Below are positions 25,866 to 35,605 of a stretch of DNA of 64,000 nt, in pieces. The notes under the pieces are model-generated. The model was not told the DNA's origin, did not search any database, and saw only the letters and a program-made list of their open reading frames with translations. The stretch is from CAVQLX01 sp963811605 (GTDB lineage Bacteria > Desulfobacterota > Binatia > DP-6). Each line of letters opens with the position of its first letter. The first letter of the stretch is position 1. The DNA is taken from positions 806,001 to 870,000 of the forward strand of contig CAWESA010000010.1 of assembly GCA_963811605.1 (NCBI GenBank), given 5' to 3'. A program made the translations under genes and the position numbers.

Positions 25866-28658
25866 GTGCGCCAGCGGTTTTGGTCGGCGCGGGGCCTGTC
25901 GCTGTGCGGCTCGTCCTTGCCCCATGGGCAGCGTTCGGGACGGCGTGGGCACAGGATCATCCCGTCGAGCGCACGGTGTTTGCAGACTGCGGGCAGGCTC
26001 AATGCCCCGAACATCTTCGCGTTGACGACGACGCGCCGGGCAACATGTACGTCGGGGGCTCCAACAGCAACAACGTGCTGCGAATTGCTCCTCCGGGATA
26101 TCAGGCGGTCCCCGGTGAGAGGGATTGTGTCACTGAAATCACCAATCGGAGAGATGACCACCAATGCGGGATTCGAATTCGCGGGCCCGAAGGGCATCGC
26201 CGATGGCGGCCGACGGCGCTGTGTACGTGGTCTTCACTGGCGGCGCGTGCGCTCATGGAACTCGGCGGGTATCGATGACATCGTCCGCATTCTACCGGAT
26301 GGCACCGTTCTCGAGATCACCAAGCTGGTGGACCCTCCACAACGCGGACGCAACCATCGCCAACGATTGGAATCCGGCAGGCATCGCAATCGATGAAGCA
26401 GCGGGCCGGGGCGTTCGTGTATGCGGCGGGACCGCAAGTGGCGGAGGCGTGGTCCGGGTCGCTCCCGACCTGACCTTCGAGCAGATCGCCAAGTTGGGCG
26501 GACAGGGCATGGACGTGGACGACCTGGCGATCTGTATGTGGCTGGAGTCGCCAGAGTCGGTGGATCCTCCAACGCCATGGTGATGCGCATACCGGATGCG
26601 CGAAGTGGCTCTGCGGCCGCGAGGGCAAGCAGTGCTTCCCGCTGATTCATGGTGTGGACGACCAAAGTGACGCGGAGCGGAGCCGACGGCGACGTCCGAT
26701 CCCGACATGATCGGTTGCGACGGGAAGCTCATCGTGCTCGACGGCCGTACGCTCTGCGCTGGTAGGGGCATCCTCTACGTTGCGGACGACGCGACAATAG
26801 CGTCATCGCCGGCCCATCCGGGCTGACAACGCGCTGGGCCTTCCGATGTGTGCGCCGAGGTGATCTTCGCCGACCAGCGGACGGGATTCCCCTCATCAAG
26901 CCACGAGCTCTGGCGGCGGATGCGCGGGAAACGTCTATGTCGCCGGGAGAGACACCGATAATGTCATCTGGCTCAAGCCTGATTCCGGCGACTCGAGCCC
27001 GGGGCGTCCCACGCAGATCATCAATCCCGGGGATGGGCTACGGCCGCAGGCGCTGGCGATCGATGCGCGATGCAACGTCTACGTAAGCGGCAACGGGACC
27101 AACAACGTATTCCGGATCAGGACCGTGACTAAAGGCCAACCTGCGGGAACGGGAAGACAGACCCGGAGAGAGGTGTGAGTACACGCCTCAGCTGCTGTTG
27201 CTCGGTCTCTGCTAGCTCCAGGCTCCAGGAGGGCATTGCCGCGGCGCCGCCGGAGAGCTGCGACGTCATGATGTGTGCGACGGCGTGACGCCGGCTGCCA
27301 CGACGACGTCGAGACGCTGGCACGGTCTGCCGGCCGATCAGCGGAGTCTGTGACGTGGCGGAGAGCTGTGACGGCGAGGGACGACGTCCCGAGGACGCTT
27401 TCCAGCCGTCCGGACTTGGAGTGCCGATCGACAGCGGCGCCTGCGACGTCGCGGAGGCCTGCACGGGAACGGGCCCGGATTGCCCTGCTCGATGCCGTGG
27501 TCCGCGAGATACGGTCTGCCGCGAATCGACCGGTAGCTGTGATCTCGCCGAGCGGTGCAACGGCGAATCAGCTCTCTGCCCTGACGATGTGGCCAACGGG
27601 CCGCAGGTCGAATGCGCCTTGACCAAGAAGGAGAGCGGCGGAGCGGAGATCGCGTGCCTCGAACAGGCCGGGTCGATGCAGTGCCGACGGCGCGTGCCAG
27701 CCTGTGGTAGCCGAGGGAAGGCGGTGCGTTCCCGCGGGGCTACTGACATCCGATCTCCGGTGCATCGAGCCCCCGACCTGCAACGCCGATGGCCGGTGTG
27801 TGCCGATCAACAAGCCGGATGGGGAGCCGTGTGGCAACTTCTGCGAGAATTCAGTGTGCGAACACTGGCCAATGCGTCGCCCGGGAGGGACGCATCCGTG
27901 CGGGGGCCCGACCTCGACCATTGCAACCCCCTCAATATCGGACACGAATGCAGCTTGTGCGGAGACGGCGTGGTCGATCCCTCCGAAGAGTGCGACGACG
28001 GCAACATGTCGGGAACGACGGTTGCACCGAACGATGCAAGCAGTCGTGCGATCCCGCCACCCCGAGTTCCTGCTCCCAGCCCATGCTGAAGGACGAGGTG
28101 CCCAACCCCTGCCGACGCAGCGATTGTCTTCCGGTCGATCTCGATCCGACGATCGAGAACGAGGGGGCCGCCTGCGTGACGGTCGCCCTCGACTGCACCG
28201 GGTGCACGAGCGATCTCGAGTGCATCTCCGCCGACACCTGTCAGGATTCCAGGTGCGAAGCGAACCGATGCGTCAACGAAGAAGAAACTGGGATACGACC
28301 GCGTGAGCTGCGGCTTCGAAGATCCCTTCCCCGCCGGAGAGGGTGCCAGTGCGCGCCCGCGCACCGAGGAACGGTGCCGGCGCGCTGCGCAGCCTCGCGA
28401 AGCTGGAAGTCCATGCGCGCATGACTCCTCGAGCAGAAGCTGTGCGGAGAGAACGCGAGCGCGCCCGAAACACGAAGGTCATGACGCGCATTCGGCGGCT
28501 GCTGAAGAAGGCGCAGTTGCGAGCGAACGCCTTGCGGACGCCGTTCGAGGGACAGGATCACGCAGGAGTGCTCGGCCGTCCTGACCGCCCGCTTCCAGCG
28601 CCTGCTCGACAATCTCGGCGCCGCGAAGAAATCAACCTGGAGCTGCCCGCCGTCGTGA
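25866..28658 (+). pseudogene. Exported propeller/Cys-repeat protein gene with many frameshifts
   Basis: Joining short pieces across all three forward frames rebuilds one protein. It starts at GTG 25866 with a signal peptide (MRQRFWSARGLSLCG then APWAAFGTAWAQ), followed by an NHL-like propeller (GNMYVGGSNSNNVLRIAPPG, DDIVRILPDGTVLEITK, NPAGIAIDEAAGRG). Disintegrin-like Cys repeats follow (ACDVAEACTGTGPDCP, SCDLAERCNGESALCPDD), then CSLCGDGVVDPSEECDDGN. A basic helical tail ends at 28656-28658. At least ten frame changes are needed, yet almost every piece is protein-like. The Cys repeats are paralogous to those at 53090-53780. The end overlaps otsB by 27 bases. It may be a live gene in a poorly called stretch, or a decaying one. 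Confidence 0.6.
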
Positions 28659-29507
28659 CCGCGCCGCCGGGGCGGCGATCCGTGCAGGGCGGCGCGTGGA
28701 CTGCACAGGCGGAGCCGTGGCCAGTCGCTCCACCAGCTCCCGCACGGCATCCGTGTTCGGGAGCCCGAAGCGCGCGTGCGTGAGCCCGACGCCCGGGCCC
28801 TGCTCCGCCAGCGCGCGCCCCGCGTCGACCAGCACCGGGAAGTCGCCGCGGCGCAGCTCGCGAAACGCGTCCTCGTCGGTGACGTCGTCGCCCACGTAGA
28901 GGATGGTGGCATTGGGGCGCACCGCGGCGATCCACGAGACGGCGTCGGCCTTCGTCGGCAGACCGACGGGACGCAGCTCGACGACCCGGCGTCCCTCGAG
29001 CATGTTCCAGTCGCGCGGCCGTAGCGACGACACGACGTTGCGCACGCGCGCACGACCTTGCGGCGACGCCGCGCGCGTGTGCACCGCCACCACCGGGCCC
29101 TTCGCCTCGATCCTGACGCCCGGGATGTCGCCGAGCGCGCTCGCCAGTGCTCGCGCCAGTCGCGTCCCGACCCGGTCCACCTCGTCCGACCAGAGCCGTC
29201 GCACGCTTCCGTCGGGTGGGCGGCGGATGGCGCCGTGCAGCCCCGCGAGCCAGGCGCCGCGGCGTCCGACCAGGCGCTCCAGCTCCGCCAGCGGCCGTCC
29301 CGACACGAAGCCCACAACCGTGTCGGCGCGGCGCGCGAGTCGTCTGAGCGCGTCCCGCGTCTCCACCGGCACGCGTGCAACGTCGGGCGTGGGCGCGATC
29401 GGTGCGAGCGTGCCGTCGACGTCGAAGATCGCGACCAGGCCATCGGCGGCACGCGCATCGAGCACGCGCGCGACGTCGAGCGTCGGGACCGGCAATCGAC
29501 GGCGCAT
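28632..29507 (-). CDS. otsB: Trehalose-6-phosphate phosphatase
   Basis: A 291-residue HAD-superfamily phosphatase. AIFDVDGTLAPIAPTP holds the nucleophile DxDGT motif, VGFVSGRPLAELE motif II, EAKGPVVAVHTR the cap-domain strand, and LYVGDDVTDEDAFRELR the Mg-binding motif IV. The family ending LVERLA follows. It removes phosphate from trehalose-6-phosphate made by OtsA. It is transcribed divergently from otsA with 51 bases between starts, so both are probably driven from that gap. Confidence 0.94.
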   Translation of the reverse strand: MRRRLPVPTLDVARVLDARAADGLVAIFDVDGTLAPIAPTPDVARVPVETRDALRRLARRADTVVGFVSGRPLAELERLVGRRGAWLAGLHGAIRRPPDGSVRRLWSDEVDRVGTRLARALASALGDIPGVRIEAKGPVVAVHTRAASPQGRARVRNVVSSLRPRDWNMLEGRRVVELRPVGLPTKADAVSWIAAVRPNATILYVGDDVTDEDAFRELRRGDFPVLVDAGRALAEQGPGVGLTHARFGLPNTDAVRELVERLATAPPVQSTRRPARIAAPAARSRRRAAPG

Positions 29508-29558
29508 CGTCCGGTACGGCGTATTGACGATTTGCCGTGCCTCCTGCAACGTCAGCCG

Positions 29559-31046
29559 GTGCCAACCGCGGAGCCGCGGCTGCTCGTCGTCTCGAACCGC
29601 GCCCCGGTCGAGGCGGCGCCCGGCGGTGAAGAATACGGGTTCCGCCGGACCGTCGGAGGTCTCGCCACGGCACTCGACGTGACCCTGCGTGAGCGGCCCG
29701 GTCTGTGGATCGCCTGGGCCGGCACCGCCGGCGACGAGGTCCTCTCTCCCGAGCAGACGGCGCTGCCGTACCCCATCCACACCGTGCATCTCAGCGAGCG
29801 CGAGGTCGACAACTACTACGGCGGGTTTGCCAACCAGGTGCTGTGGCCGCTCTGCCACATCTTTCCCTCCCTGTGCGTGTTCGATCCCGCCTACTGGGCA
29901 GCCTACAAGCACGTCAACGAGCGCTTCGCCGACGCCGTCGGCCGGCTCGCCCGACCCGGCGACACGGTATGGGTGAACGATTTCCAGCTCTGCCTCGTCC
30001 CCGCCTACCTGCGCGCGGCCGCCGTGCCCGTGAAGATCGGTCTCTTCTGGCACATCCCGTTTCCGCCGCCGGAGGTGTTCGGCATATCCAAGTGGCGCGA
30101 GGAGCTGCTCGAGGGCCTGCTCGGGAGCGACGTCGTCGGCCTGCAGACCGACGACGATGCGCGCAACTTCGCGGACTGCGTGCAGCGGTTCCTGCACCTG
30201 CCGGTCGAGGGCGATCCTCCCGTGGTCAGGTTGCCGGGGCGCAGCGTACGCATCGTCGGGCACGGCATCGGCGTCGACACCGACGCCTTCGTGGCGCAGG
30301 CCCGCGACCCGGCGGTGCAGCAGCGCGCCGAGCGGCTGCGCCAGCGCCTCGGCGCCGAGCAGGTGCTCATCGGGGTCGATCGCCTCGACTACACGAAGGG
30401 CATCATCGAGCGGCTCCTGGGATTCGAGCGGTTCCTCGAGCGCCAGCCGCGCTGGCGGCGCAAGGTCTCCTTCGTGCAGATCACCGTGCCGTCGCGCTTC
30501 CGCGTACCGCAGTACCGCCAGCTGAAGCGCCAGATCGACGAGACCGTGGGCCGCATCATCGGGCGCTTCACGCGGGAGGCGCGCTCGCCGCTCGCCTATC
30601 ACTACACCGGCTTCGACCACGAGCAGCTCGCGGCCTGGTACCGGGCCGCCCACGTCGCGCTGGTGACACCGCTCCGCGACGGCATGAACCTGGTCGCGAA
30701 GGAGTACGTCGCCTGCCATCCCGAAGGCGACGGCGTGCTCGTGCTGTCCGAGTTCGCCGGCGCGGCGCGCGAGCTGACGGAAGCCGTGCTCGTCAATCCG
30801 TACGAGCCCGAGACCATCGCCCGCCACATCGAGCAGGCCGTGCAGATGGAGCCCGAGGAGCGGCGCGAGCGCATGCACGCGCTCTTCCGCAAGGTGGCCA
30901 CGTGCGACATCCGCTGGTGGACGAGACGGTTTCTCGAGCTGATCGAGACGGCCGGGGCGACGCCGGCAGAGGAACCGCGACGATCGCTCGCCGCCGCTCG
31001 ATCGGGTCGCCGCCGGCACGCAGGTCGTGGTAACCCCGTCGCGTGA
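29559..31046 (+). CDS. otsA: Trehalose-6-phosphate synthase
   Basis: A 495-residue GT20 enzyme: LLVVSNRAPVE at the start, then DNYYGGFANQVLWPLCH, VNDFQLCLVPAYLR, FWHIPFPPPE, GVDRLDYTKGI (UDP-glucose phosphate contact) and TPLRDGMNLVAKEYVA. It transfers glucose from UDP-glucose to glucose-6-phosphate. The start is set at GTG 29559, a few residues before the conserved first strand; no ATG is available there and the ribosome site is weak. The stop overlaps the GTG of the next gene (GTGA), so the glycosidase-like protein is translationally coupled. Confidence 0.94.
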   Translation: MPTAEPRLLVVSNRAPVEAAPGGEEYGFRRTVGGLATALDVTLRERPGLWIAWAGTAGDEVLSPEQTALPYPIHTVHLSEREVDNYYGGFANQVLWPLCHIFPSLCVFDPAYWAAYKHVNERFADAVGRLARPGDTVWVNDFQLCLVPAYLRAAAVPVKIGLFWHIPFPPPEVFGISKWREELLEGLLGSDVVGLQTDDDARNFADCVQRFLHLPVEGDPPVVRLPGRSVRIVGHGIGVDTDAFVAQARDPAVQQRAERLRQRLGAEQVLIGVDRLDYTKGIIERLLGFERFLERQPRWRRKVSFVQITVPSRFRVPQYRQLKRQIDETVGRIIGRFTREARSPLAYHYTGFDHEQLAAWYRAAHVALVTPLRDGMNLVAKEYVACHPEGDGVLVLSEFAGAARELTEAVLVNPYEPETIARHIEQAVQMEPEERRERMHALFRKVATCDIRWWTRRFLELIETAGATPAEEPRRSLAAARSGRRRHAGRGNPVA

Positions 31047-33460
31047 TCGGACGACGCACGCTCCTGCGCGCGATCGCGCTGGGCGGCGCGGCGGTGATGG
31101 CGCCCTGGACCCCCGGCACCCGCGCTGCCGCCGCCGGCCGGAGAAGGGACCGACGGGTGAGTCTGTACGGCGAGTGGGTGATGCGCGCAGGCGTGCCGGC
31201 CTTCGTCTACGACGGCGATCAGGACGCGCTGCCCGAGGCGGAGTGGGATCCCACCATCGGCCCGCGCACGCGGCGCCACTGGGTCGTGGTCGGCAACCAG
31301 GCCATTCGCATGCAGGCCGCGAACGACGGCACGGTCGCGCTGTTCGACGAGGGCGACGGGCTACGCTGGCTCACGGCGCCCGATCCGGTCGGCACCGGCG
31401 TATCGATCCTTCACGACGGCGACGCGGTGTGGGGCAGCGAGTACGGGCAGCGAGCGGGCACCCCACCGTCCCGCCGCACGTTCGGCGCGACGTGGTTCCA
31501 GGTACGCGACGTCCGGGAGGAGCTGGTGCTGGAGCGCACCATCCTCTGTCCGGAGGGGGCGATCCCGTGGCTGCTCGTCCGCGTACGGCTGTCGCTCGGC
31601 GCCGCCGCCGCCGGCGCGCGCGCCATTCGCCACGTCGAACGGTGGGCGCTGCGCCCGCGATTCCTGAATCTCCTCGAGACCGCGGCGCAGCGGCGCGAGC
31701 GCGCGGAACGCGCGGTCGCGTACGACCTGACGGCCTCGCCGGCCGGCATCGTGGCGACCGAGCGCTTCGCCTCGCCCGCCGTGGCCGGCGACGCCGCAGG
31801 CTTCGTGATCGGGCCGCCCGCCACGCTCGTCCTGGAGCGCGCCGGCCGCACCGCCGGCGAGGCGCGGGCGACCGCCGAGGGCTCGCCACATCCGACGCTC
31901 GAGATCGAGACGCCGCTCGTCCTCGAGCCGGGCACGCGGCGAGAGCTCTGGTTCCGGTTCGGGCGCCCGGCGGGCGAGCCGCCGTCGCGACCCTCGCGGC
32001 TGGTGTCGACCTCGCTGCGCGGACTCGCGGCCCGCGTCCCGCGCGCTGCCGCGCGACACGCCCCCGAGGCGCAGCGCGAGATTGCCTGGCACGCTGCGCT
32101 GCTGACCGGCGGGCTGGCGGTGGATCGCGTCATCGGCGGCCACACCCTCGATCAGGGATCGGCCTACTCCTATTCGATCGGGTTCAACGGCGCCGCCCGC
32201 GATCCGCTCCAGCACGCATTGCCGCTCGTCTACATCGCGCCCGCGCTGGCGCTCTCGGTGCTGCGCAACACCTGCGCGTGGGCGACCGACTCCGGCGACC
32301 TGCCGTATGCGCTGAGCGCCGCCAAGCAGCCCACCAACCTGCTCTTCCGGCCCTCCGACCAGAATCTGTGGGCGCTCTGGCTGGCGGCCGAGTACGCCGC
32401 GGCCACCGGCGATCTCGCCGCCTTCGACGAGCCGCTGGCGTATCATCCCGCGCGCGCCGCCGAGCCGGCGCCGCTGCGCGAGCATCTGCGGCGGCAGTTC
32501 CGCTTCTTCGTCGATCAGGTGGGACGCGGCGCGCGCGGCCACGTGCGCATGCTGAATGCCGACTGGAACGACCTGGCGATCGACGAGTCGGGCGTCGAGC
32601 GCGACCTGATGATCGCGCGCGGCGGGTCGGTGCTGAACTCCGCGATGGCCGCGTGGGTGCTGGACGTCTTCGCGGGACTCGCCGAGCGGCTCGGCGACGC
32701 GGCGCTGGCCGCCGAGGCGCGCGCGCAGGCGACCGAGCTGCGCGGGCTGGTGGCGCAGGCGTGGAACGGGCGCTGGTTTCACCGCGCCTACGCGCCCGGC
32801 GGCGACCCGATCGGCGACACGCAGTGCTGGCTCGAGGGCCAGCCGTGGGCGCTCCTCTGCGGCGCCGCGGATGCGGCGCAGGCGCAATCGCTGCTCGGCA
32901 CCATCGACGCCGGACATCGCGCCGGCTCGCCGCTCGGCGCCCGGCTGCGCTGGCCGGCGACCGCCGCGGAGCTCGCCACCGGAGCGTGGGGCGAGGGCAC
33001 GGCGGGTGGCGTCTGGTACGCCATCACGATGACGCTGGTGTGGGCTGCGGCCCGGGTCGCCCCGGAGATGGCATGGGACGAGTGGCGGCGCATGACCCTC
33101 GCCAGCCACACCGCGGCGTATCCCGGCATCTGGGAAGGCACCCTGTCGGGACCCGACGCCTGGAACGCGCCCGAGTCGCCACGCCCGGGTCGGACGTGGG
33201 CGGCTCCGCCGATCTCCATGCAGGCGTTCCCGGTCAACAACATGCACAGCCACGCCCAGCCCCTGCTGGCGTATCTGCGCCTGCTCGGGATCGAGCCCAC
33301 ACCGTCGGGCAGCCTCGCGGTGGGCGGGGGCGGGCGCTTCCGCAGCGAGACGTTCCGGCTCGAGCCGAGCGGACACGGCCGGGTGCGGGCGCGTGGATCG
33401 GTCGTGGTCGAGAGCCGGCACGGCGTGGCTCGTGGCGCCGCCGGGACGGTGCGCTGGTAG
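31043..33460 (+). CDS. Tat-exported GH94-like glycoside hydrolase/phosphorylase
   Basis: An 805-residue protein with a twin-arginine signal (GRRTLLRAIALGGAAVMAP), so it is exported folded. The body is an N-terminal beta-sandwich (about 40-330) and an alpha/alpha barrel (about 340-720) with SYSIGFNGAARDPLQHAL, MLNADWNDLAI (compare the GDWNDG motif of cellobiose phosphorylases) and GYRDxxQ-like features replaced by degenerate forms. It is best described as GH94/GH36-like; the acidic catalytic residue and the phosphate site cannot be confirmed by eye, so hydrolase versus phosphorylase is open. The GTG start overlaps the otsA stop, tying it to trehalose metabolism; an exported enzyme acting on trehalose or a related glucan is a reasonable inference. 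Confidence 0.75.
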   Translation: MIGRRTLLRAIALGGAAVMAPWTPGTRAAAAGRRRDRRVSLYGEWVMRAGVPAFVYDGDQDALPEAEWDPTIGPRTRRHWVVVGNQAIRMQAANDGTVALFDEGDGLRWLTAPDPVGTGVSILHDGDAVWGSEYGQRAGTPPSRRTFGATWFQVRDVREELVLERTILCPEGAIPWLLVRVRLSLGAAAAGARAIRHVERWALRPRFLNLLETAAQRRERAERAVAYDLTASPAGIVATERFASPAVAGDAAGFVIGPPATLVLERAGRTAGEARATAEGSPHPTLEIETPLVLEPGTRRELWFRFGRPAGEPPSRPSRLVSTSLRGLAARVPRAAARHAPEAQREIAWHAALLTGGLAVDRVIGGHTLDQGSAYSYSIGFNGAARDPLQHALPLVYIAPALALSVLRNTCAWATDSGDLPYALSAAKQPTNLLFRPSDQNLWALWLAAEYAAATGDLAAFDEPLAYHPARAAEPAPLREHLRRQFRFFVDQVGRGARGHVRMLNADWNDLAIDESGVERDLMIARGGSVLNSAMAAWVLDVFAGLAERLGDAALAAEARAQATELRGLVAQAWNGRWFHRAYAPGGDPIGDTQCWLEGQPWALLCGAADAAQAQSLLGTIDAGHRAGSPLGARLRWPATAAELATGAWGEGTAGGVWYAITMTLVWAAARVAPEMAWDEWRRMTLASHTAAYPGIWEGTLSGPDAWNAPESPRPGRTWAAPPISMQAFPVNNMHSHAQPLLAYLRLLGIEPTPSGSLAVGGGGRFRSETFRLEPSGHGRVRARGSVVVESRHGVARGAAGTVRW

Positions 33461-33492
33461 CCGCCGCGCCGGCCCGGGGACGCCGCTTTTCC

Positions 33493-33522
33493 TTGACAGC
33501 TCGCGGGGCGGGCGAGTAGCTT
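33493..33522 (+). promoter_or_regulatory. Candidate sigma70-type promoter for the exported cytochrome cluster
   Basis: TTGACA (33493-33498) and, 18 bases on, TAGCTT (33517-33522) lie about 95 bases before the beta-helix gene. The -35 is consensus and the -10 is weak but like other candidates in this window. A GGAGGGGG ribosome site follows at 33601. Confidence 0.55.
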
Positions 33523-33615
33523 CCGGGCCGCCGAGTGCCGCGGCCTTCGGGCACGCGCGACGCCGGGCCAATCCGCGTGGCTCACCCACACACCGCAACC
33601 GGAGGGGGATTCAAA

Positions 33616-35598
33616 ATGTTCAGAACGCTCGCCTTGACCGCTCTGGCGCTCGCCGTGCCGCACGTCGCCGGCGCCGCCGCCACCTGTGCCGATCGGACGC
33701 CGGCCGCGATCACCGTCGCGGCCCCGCAATCGCTCAAGTGCCAGGCTGCCATTGCCAAGGCCGGTGCCAAGTTCCTCGGCACCCAGGTGAAGACCCTCGC
33801 CAAGTGCAAGGCGAAGCAGCCCGCGGGCGCGTGTCCGCTGTCGACCGACACGCTGAAGATCGAGAAGGCGGCCGCGAGCGCCGCCAGCACGATCGCCAAG
33901 TCGTGCGGCGACGACGCGGCGCAGGGTGGTCTCCCCTCGTCGTACGCCAGCAGCACCGACGACGGCGTGATCTCGAGCTGCATGCTGTCGCAGCACAACG
34001 TCGTCGGCATGCTCATGGTGGCCGAGAGCAACGGCGTCACCCACGAGTCGTTCCCCAACACCGACGACAAGACGCGCGCGACCTGCATCAAGGAGCTCAA
34101 CAAGCAGGGCGTCAAGTTCCTCAAGGGCGCGCTCAAGACGACCCAGAAGTGCCTCTCGACCCAGTCGAAGGCGGGCACCGCCGGCGACCTGTCGCCGATC
34201 TGCGTCGGCTCGTTCGCCGGCGGCGCGTTCGTCTCGCCGACCGATCTCAAGACGAGCCAGGCGCTCACCAAGCTCCTCACCAAGACCGACGACTCGCTCA
34301 CCAAGAAGTGCGGGCCCGCGTCGGCAGACATCCCCTCCCTCTTCGCCTGCCCCGGCTCGTCGTCGGTGGCCGACCTCCAGAAGTGCATCGAGTGCACGGG
34401 CCTCAACGGCACCATGGACGCCCTCGAGCAGGAGTACGCGGAGCGCGGCTCCTTCGTCGGCGCGGGCCCCCTCCAGACGGCGGTCTCGGCCGCGGCGCCC
34501 GGTGACAAGCTCCTGATCGGCAGCGGGACGTACCACGAAGAGGTGCAGGTCACCGCGAACGACCTCTCGATCGTCGGCTGCGGCGGCGCGACCAACGACC
34601 GGCCGCGCATCGAGCCACCGGTGACCGAGGTCACCGGACAGGGCTTCCGCGCCACCGGGGTGGACGGGCTCACCTTCCAGAGCCTCGACTTCTTCAACCA
34701 GGACAGCGACCACATCTTCGTCGCGCAGGCGCAGGGCGTGACGTTCCGCGACATCACCGGCGACGGCAACCGCAACACGCGCTATGCCGTGTTCCCGGTG
34801 AACAGCAACAACGTTTTGGTCGAGCTGTGCAACGTGCAGAAGCAGAACGACGCGCCGATCTACGTCGGGCAGTCGAGCACCATCGTCGTGCGCTTCAACG
34901 AGGTGCGGCTGGGCGTCGCCGGCATGGAGATCGAGAACTCCGGGAACGCGCAGGTGTACGGCAACTACGGCGCCGGCAACACGGCCGGCCTGATGGTCTT
35001 CAAGGACAACGACCTGCCGGTCCAGCTCGCCCAGTGCCACTCGGTGCATCACAACGTGCTCGAGAACAACAACGAGCCCAACTTCGGCATGGGCACGGTG
35101 TCGGGCGTCCCGGCCGGCACCGGCATCATCGTGATCTCGGCCGACAGCTCGACGTTCGACTACAACCGGATCAGCGGCAACAACACGACCGGCATCACCT
35201 TCACCACCCAGGACATCGCCGGCTTCAACCCGCCCAGCGAGCAGGTGGTGGAGGACAACTTCTTCTTCAAGAACTCGCTCCAGAACAACGGACTCAGCCC
35301 CGATCCCGACCTGTGGCCGCTTCCGACCGGCGCCGACGTCGTGTTCCTCACCTCGGCCTCGAGCGGCAACTGCGAGGCGGGGAACGTGTTCGGGACGGAG
35401 ATCGGCTTCGCGACGTTCGCCAACATGACGCCGCCGAACGCCAACGCCGGCACCTGCACGCTCCCGCCGCCCGCGCTCCTGCCGGGCTGCCCGGCGCCCC
35501 CCGTCGGAGGGTCCACGACGACCACCACGTCCACCACGACGACCACGCTGATGGGATCCGCCAGCCCGGCGTTCGTCGAGAGCTCCGCCGTCCGCTGA
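33616..35598 (+). CDS. Exported parallel beta-helix protein with Cys-rich N-terminal module
   Basis: A 660-residue protein with a signal peptide (LALTALALAVPHVAGAAA). Residues 25-280 are Cys/Lys-rich helical repeats (KCQAAIAKAGAKFLG, KKCGPASADIPSLFACPG). Residues 285-620 are a right-handed beta-helix of the NosD/pectate-lyase kind, with stacked turns such as NNVLVELCNVQKQNDAPIYV and NSGNAQVYGNYGAGNTAGL. A Thr-rich linker closes the protein. Beta-helices of this type bind or cut polysaccharide, or act as passive surface proteins; no catalytic set is evident. Strong ribosome site GGAGGGGG. It is followed after 7 bases by the cytochrome gene, so the three genes to 39468 look like one operon. Confidence 0.85.
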   Translation: MFRTLALTALALAVPHVAGAAATCADRTPAAITVAAPQSLKCQAAIAKAGAKFLGTQVKTLAKCKAKQPAGACPLSTDTLKIEKAAASAASTIAKSCGDDAAQGGLPSSYASSTDDGVISSCMLSQHNVVGMLMVAESNGVTHESFPNTDDKTRATCIKELNKQGVKFLKGALKTTQKCLSTQSKAGTAGDLSPICVGSFAGGAFVSPTDLKTSQALTKLLTKTDDSLTKKCGPASADIPSLFACPGSSSVADLQKCIECTGLNGTMDALEQEYAERGSFVGAGPLQTAVSAAAPGDKLLIGSGTYHEEVQVTANDLSIVGCGGATNDRPRIEPPVTEVTGQGFRATGVDGLTFQSLDFFNQDSDHIFVAQAQGVTFRDITGDGNRNTRYAVFPVNSNNVLVELCNVQKQNDAPIYVGQSSTIVVRFNEVRLGVAGMEIENSGNAQVYGNYGAGNTAGLMVFKDNDLPVQLAQCHSVHHNVLENNNEPNFGMGTVSGVPAGTGIIVISADSSTFDYNRISGNNTTGITFTTQDIAGFNPPSEQVVEDNFFFKNSLQNNGLSPDPDLWPLPTGADVVFLTSASSGNCEAGNVFGTEIGFATFANMTPPNANAGTCTLPPPALLPGCPAPPVGGSTTTTTSTTTTTLMGSASPAFVESSAVR

Positions 35599-35605
35599 CC
35601 CGTTC

